Assembly: GCA_016302725.1 (NCBI GenBank)
Contig: JAEDNB010000091.1
Span: 1 to 8,221, forward strand
Direction of reading: 5' to 3'
Source of the DNA: Lentisphaeria bacterium
Lineage (GTDB): Bacteria; Verrucomicrobiota; Lentisphaeria; Oligosphaerales; Oligosphaeraceae
Length of the DNA: 8,221 nucleotides
Shown: piece by piece, positions 6,894-8,221 of the stretch
Position numbering within the stretch: the first letter of the stretch is position 1
Layout: each line of letters opens with the position of its first letter
Program-made: the position numbers and the translations under genes
Notes under the pieces: generated by a model
The model's input: only the letters and a program-made list of their open reading frames with translations
Told to the model about the DNA's origin: nothing
Database searches by the model: none

Positions 6894-6922
6894 CCCTGGC
6901 CCCCGCCTTGGGGACGACAGGG
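6894..6922 (-). promoter_or_regulatory. Second hairpin of riboswitch expression platform
   Basis: On the minus-strand RNA, CCCTG (6922-6918) pairs with CAGGG (6898-6894), and CCCC (6913-6910) pairs with GGGG (6904-6901) above an internal loop. The CCAGGG arm (6899-6894) could instead pair with the CCCTGG arm of the riboswitch-proximal hairpin (6960-6955). The two structures could therefore act as alternatives between the riboswitch and the start codon at 6847. There is no U-run, so control of translation or mRNA stability is more likely than termination. Confidence 0.4.
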
Positions 6923-6940
6923 AACGGGAAACAAATCGGC

Positions 6941-7080
6941 CCCTGGCAACATGCCCAGGGTCCGCCGGGATCCGACTCTTACGGTTGCACGACAGCCACG
7001 GATTTCCACCGCGATTCACCGGCACTGCCACTCGCCGGCGCCAAAAGGGCAAACCGGGCCTTCAGGCAAAGGCGAGGACA
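6941..7080 (-). promoter_or_regulatory. Cobalamin riboswitch (compact form) upstream of pilin-like gene and btuFCD
   Basis: On the minus strand the conserved cobalamin-aptamer core is visible. GGTGAATC (7020-7013) is followed by the P4 hairpin CGCGG-loop-CCGTG (7013-6997). Then come GCTGTC (6996-6991), GCAACCGTAA (6988-6979) and a B12-box-like AGTCGGATCCCGGC (6977-6964). GCCGG (7023-7019) pairs with CCGGC (6968-6964) to close the core as P3. A following hairpin, CCCTGG (6960-6955) with CCAGGG (6946-6941), carries GTTGC in its loop and arm (6950-6946). This is complementary to GCAAC (6988-6984), as expected for the L5-L13 kissing contact. Almost nothing separates GTAA from the B12 box, so the large peripheral arm of class I is absent and a class II-like form is suggested. 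The outer boundary near 7080 is approximate. Binding of B12 would be expected to repress the operon. Confidence 0.85.
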
Positions 7081-7088
7081 CGCCGGAT

Positions 7089-7097
7089 ACTATACCA
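7089..7097 (-). promoter_or_regulatory. Extended -10 promoter of the B12 operon
   Basis: TGGTATAGT on the minus strand is an extended -10 element (TGn plus TATAGT at 7094-7089). No good -35 hexamer is seen, as is common for extended -10 promoters. Transcription would begin near 7082, just before the riboswitch, and downstream of the terminator at 7137-7177. Confidence 0.55.
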
Positions 7098-7136
7098 TTC
7101 CCCTCCGTGTCCTCCTTCCCCGCCCCATCCCAGGGG

Positions 7137-7177
7137 AAAAAAATGCCCCCGGGGACCGAATAGGGTTCCTCGGGGGC
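7137..7177 (-). terminator. Intrinsic terminator of the second prepilin-like gene
   Basis: On the minus strand GCCCCCG (7177-7171) pairs perfectly with CGGGGGC (7151-7145). A further GGA/TCC pair lies inside after one mismatch, and one A then precedes seven T (7143-7137). It lies about 70 bases past the stop at 7246 and just upstream of the B12-operon promoter, so it insulates the two transcription units. Confidence 0.85.
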
Positions 7178-7186
7178 GGGATTCTT

Positions 7187-7225
7187 CCAGGGAGGCAGGA
7201 GGGTAGGAGGGAAAAACCTCCCTGG
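7187..7225 (-). other. 3' UTR inverted repeat
   Basis: CCAGGGAGG (7187-7195) and CCTCCCTGG (7217-7225) are perfect 9-base inverted repeats with a 21-base loop. They lie between the stop of the prepilin-like gene (7246) and its terminator, so the mRNA would carry two successive hairpins. This may stabilise the 3' end. The same 9-mer CCTCCCTGG recurs at 6891-6899. Confidence 0.45.
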
Positions 7226-7245
7226 GAGATTGGGGGAGCCGCCAA

Positions 7246-8043
7246 CTACTGCTGGTAGCTCTTGTAGGTGAGTCCGTCACCCATGTAGCGGGGGCTCCAA
7301 TGCTCCACATTGGTGCCGCCGATGGTATCGGGGAAGACAATCTGCTTTTCGCCCAAGGCTTCCACGTGGCCGTCCAGCATATTCAAATTGGCCCGCTCGC
7401 TGTGGCGGATGCTGATGGGGTAGGTCCAGGTGTGGACGGTCTGACTGTCGGGGAAGACCCGTTTGCTCTCGATGTAGCAGCAAATGTCGTATTGGAGGTT
7501 TGTCTCATCCTGGGCAATGGGGGTGGAGTCGGCGGCCCAGATGACGGAGCTGGGGCTGCCACCCAGATTGGCGACCTGGCTCAGTTTGACGGGGCGCCAC
7601 TTGCCGCTGGCGGAATTGACGTACATCCCCACGCAACGGAAGTTCACGCCATAGGAGAAGCGCTTCCAATAGTAATTCATGGCCCTGTTCCAGTAGTCCG
7701 TGAGATTGTCCTTGGAGAGCTTTCGCATGTCAGCGGCCAGGGAGATTGGGCTGGCGGGGCATTCCAGCGCCTTGGCGTCCAAGGAATAGTCGAACATCAT
7801 CATGATCTGCCATGGCAGATCCGTCAGGGCCTGTGCGCTGTGTGGCATGGCGGGGAGGACATAGTCGTCATAGTCCGTCTGGTACAACACATTGAAGAGG
7901 CCGATCTGCTTCAGGTTGTTGGTGCAGGAGATGGCGCGGGCCTTTTCCCGGGCCTTGGAGAGGGCGGGCAGCAGCATGGCCGCCAGGATGGCGATGATGG
8001 CGATGACCACCAGCAGTTCGATTAGGGTGAACGTCTTTTTCAT
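7246..8043 (-). CDS. Prepilin-like secreted protein with H-X9-DG motif
   Basis: The 265-residue protein starts MKKT, then FTLIELLVVIAIIAILAAMLLPAL (5-28) with E9 at mature position 5, then SKAREKARAISCTNNLKQIGLF (29-50), typical of the Lentisphaerae/Planctomycetes prepilin-like family. H214 to D224-G225 forms the H-X9-DG motif. The middle carries several Cys (C95, C137, C188, C189), aromatic residues and a YDDY motif. Prepilin peptidase would be expected to cut before F5, but the residue there is Thr rather than Gly. The start at 8043 gives the short basic leader expected. A GTG-initiated extension to 8106 is unlikely because it would begin at about the predicted transcription start. No Shine-Dalgarno sequence is visible before 8043. 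It has its own promoter and terminator, so it is not part of the B12 operon. The function is unknown; a surface or secretion-associated pseudopilin is the best guess. Confidence 0.83.
   Translation of the reverse strand: MKKTFTLIELLVVIAIIAILAAMLLPALSKAREKARAISCTNNLKQIGLFNVLYQTDYDDYVLPAMPHSAQALTDLPWQIMMMFDYSLDAKALECPASPISLAADMRKLSKDNLTDYWNRAMNYYWKRFSYGVNFRCVGMYVNSASGKWRPVKLSQVANLGGSPSSVIWAADSTPIAQDETNLQYDICCYIESKRVFPDSQTVHTWTYPISIRHSERANLNMLDGHVEALGEKQIVFPDTIGGTNVEHWSPRYMGDGLTYKSYQQ
7952..8031 (-). repeat. Direct repeat copy 2, prepilin helix segment
   Basis: Partner of 6720-6799, with four mismatches in 80 bases. It encodes the membrane-helix part of the second prepilin-like protein. The flanking coding sequence of the two genes does not show comparable identity. 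Confidence 0.8.
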
Positions 8044-8051
8044 TGCTTTGG

Positions 8052-8103
8052 AAAAAAGGGATTGTGCCTTCTTGCAATCCCCGCCTCTTTCAGGAGGACG
8101 GGG
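8052..8103 (-). promoter_or_regulatory. Candidate attenuator: two mutually exclusive leader hairpins
   Basis: On the minus-strand RNA, hairpin A pairs CCCCG (8103-8099) with CGGGG (8083-8079) and CCTC (8097-8094) with GAGG (8087-8084), giving 9 bp with one bulged U. Hairpin B pairs GGGATTG (8081-8075) with CAATCCC (8064-8058) and is followed at once by six T (8057-8052), the form of an intrinsic terminator. The GGG at 8081-8079 is needed by both, so they cannot form together. Hairpin B ends only nine bases before the start codon. The layout resembles a terminator/antiterminator pair; the signal that would switch it is unknown. Confidence 0.55.
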
Positions 8104-8115
8104 CACCTTGTCGAC

Positions 8116-8143
8116 ATTTTAGAAAAAAATCTTCAAAAATCAA
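8116..8143 (-). promoter_or_regulatory. Sigma-70-type promoter of the second prepilin-like gene
   Basis: On the minus strand, TTGATT (8143-8138) and TAAAAT (8121-8116) are separated by 16 bases in a locally AT-rich stretch of an otherwise GC-rich window. Transcription would start near 8109, giving a leader of about 65 bases that contains the two-hairpin element. Confidence 0.6.
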
Positions 8144-8179
8144 GTGTCCCCGGGAGGAATTTCTCTGTTTGTAACTGGA

Positions 8180-8215
8180 AAAGGTAAACGCCCGCTTTTC
8201 GAGCGTTTACTCTTT
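8180..8215 (-). terminator. Probable terminator of a gene beyond the right edge
   Basis: GTAAACGC (8184-8191) and GCGTTTAC (8203-8210) are perfect inverted repeats. In minus-strand RNA the stem continues through a U-G pair and two more pairs to an AAAAG loop. AAAG on one side and CTTTTC on the other give the A-tract/U-tract form of an intrinsic terminator. Plus-strand RNA would have an A-C mismatch, so the minus direction is favoured, though it could act both ways. Confidence 0.55.
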
Positions 8216-8221
8216 CAAAGT

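Noticed and set aside
6848..7009. Upstream extension of the first prepilin-like gene to 7009
   Set aside because: It would place coding sequence inside the cobalamin aptamer, and the extra residues are not signal-like.
5264..7258. A 664-codon open frame on the plus strand across btuF, the pilin-like gene and the riboswitch
   Set aside because: It lies opposite clearly recognised genes and an RNA element, has no recognisable domain, and reads as low-complexity Pro/Gly/His-rich protein. It is an antisense shadow of GC-rich codon use.
6720..8031. Repeats suggesting a CRISPR array or an insertion sequence
   Set aside because: There are only two copies, both inside homologous coding segments, with no spacers, terminal inverted repeats or transposase.

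Overview
The window is GC-rich bacterial DNA. It most likely comes from the Planctomycetes-Verrucomicrobia-Lentisphaerae group, and a Lentisphaerota (Victivallis-like) genome is the best guess. The main reason is two genes for secreted proteins with a prepilin-type N-terminus (FTLIELLVVIAIIAILAAMLLPAL) and a C-terminal H-X9-DG motif, an architecture that is strongly multiplied in that group. The taxonomic call is an inference from protein style, not from a marker gene.

Left half (1-3415, plus strand) is an amino-sugar operon: the 3' part of a Gfo/Idh/MocA oxidoreductase, a glucosamine-6-phosphate deaminase (NagB type), a short N-acetylglucosamine-6-phosphate deacetylase (NagA type), and a second, complete Gfo/Idh/MocA oxidoreductase. 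The last three genes are joined by 4-base ATGA stop/start overlaps. NagA removes acetate from GlcNAc-6-P and NagB converts GlcN-6-P to fructose-6-P plus ammonia. The two dehydrogenase-like proteins probably prepare or modify a hexosamine-containing sugar, but their substrate cannot be read from sequence. A short intergenic region (3416-3564) holding a weak hairpin and an uninterrupted run of 14 G separates this operon from the convergent genes to its right.

Right half (3565-7097, minus strand) is a cobalamin-uptake operon. Reading right to left: an extended -10 promoter, a compact cobalamin riboswitch, a prepilin-like/H-X9-DG secreted protein, then btuF (binding protein), btuC (permease) and btuD (ATPase). 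The last three are joined by ATGA overlaps. The pilin-like protein comes first after the riboswitch, a place where a TonB-dependent B12 receptor would often be found, and this is the most interesting feature of the window.

Further right (7137-8143, minus strand) is a separate, apparently single-gene unit. It has its own promoter, a 5' leader with two mutually exclusive hairpins (one followed by six U), a second prepilin-like/H-X9-DG protein, and a strong intrinsic terminator. The two prepilin genes share an 80-base segment with only four differences over the membrane-helix region. A hairpin at the right edge (8180-8215) is probably the terminator of a gene outside the window.
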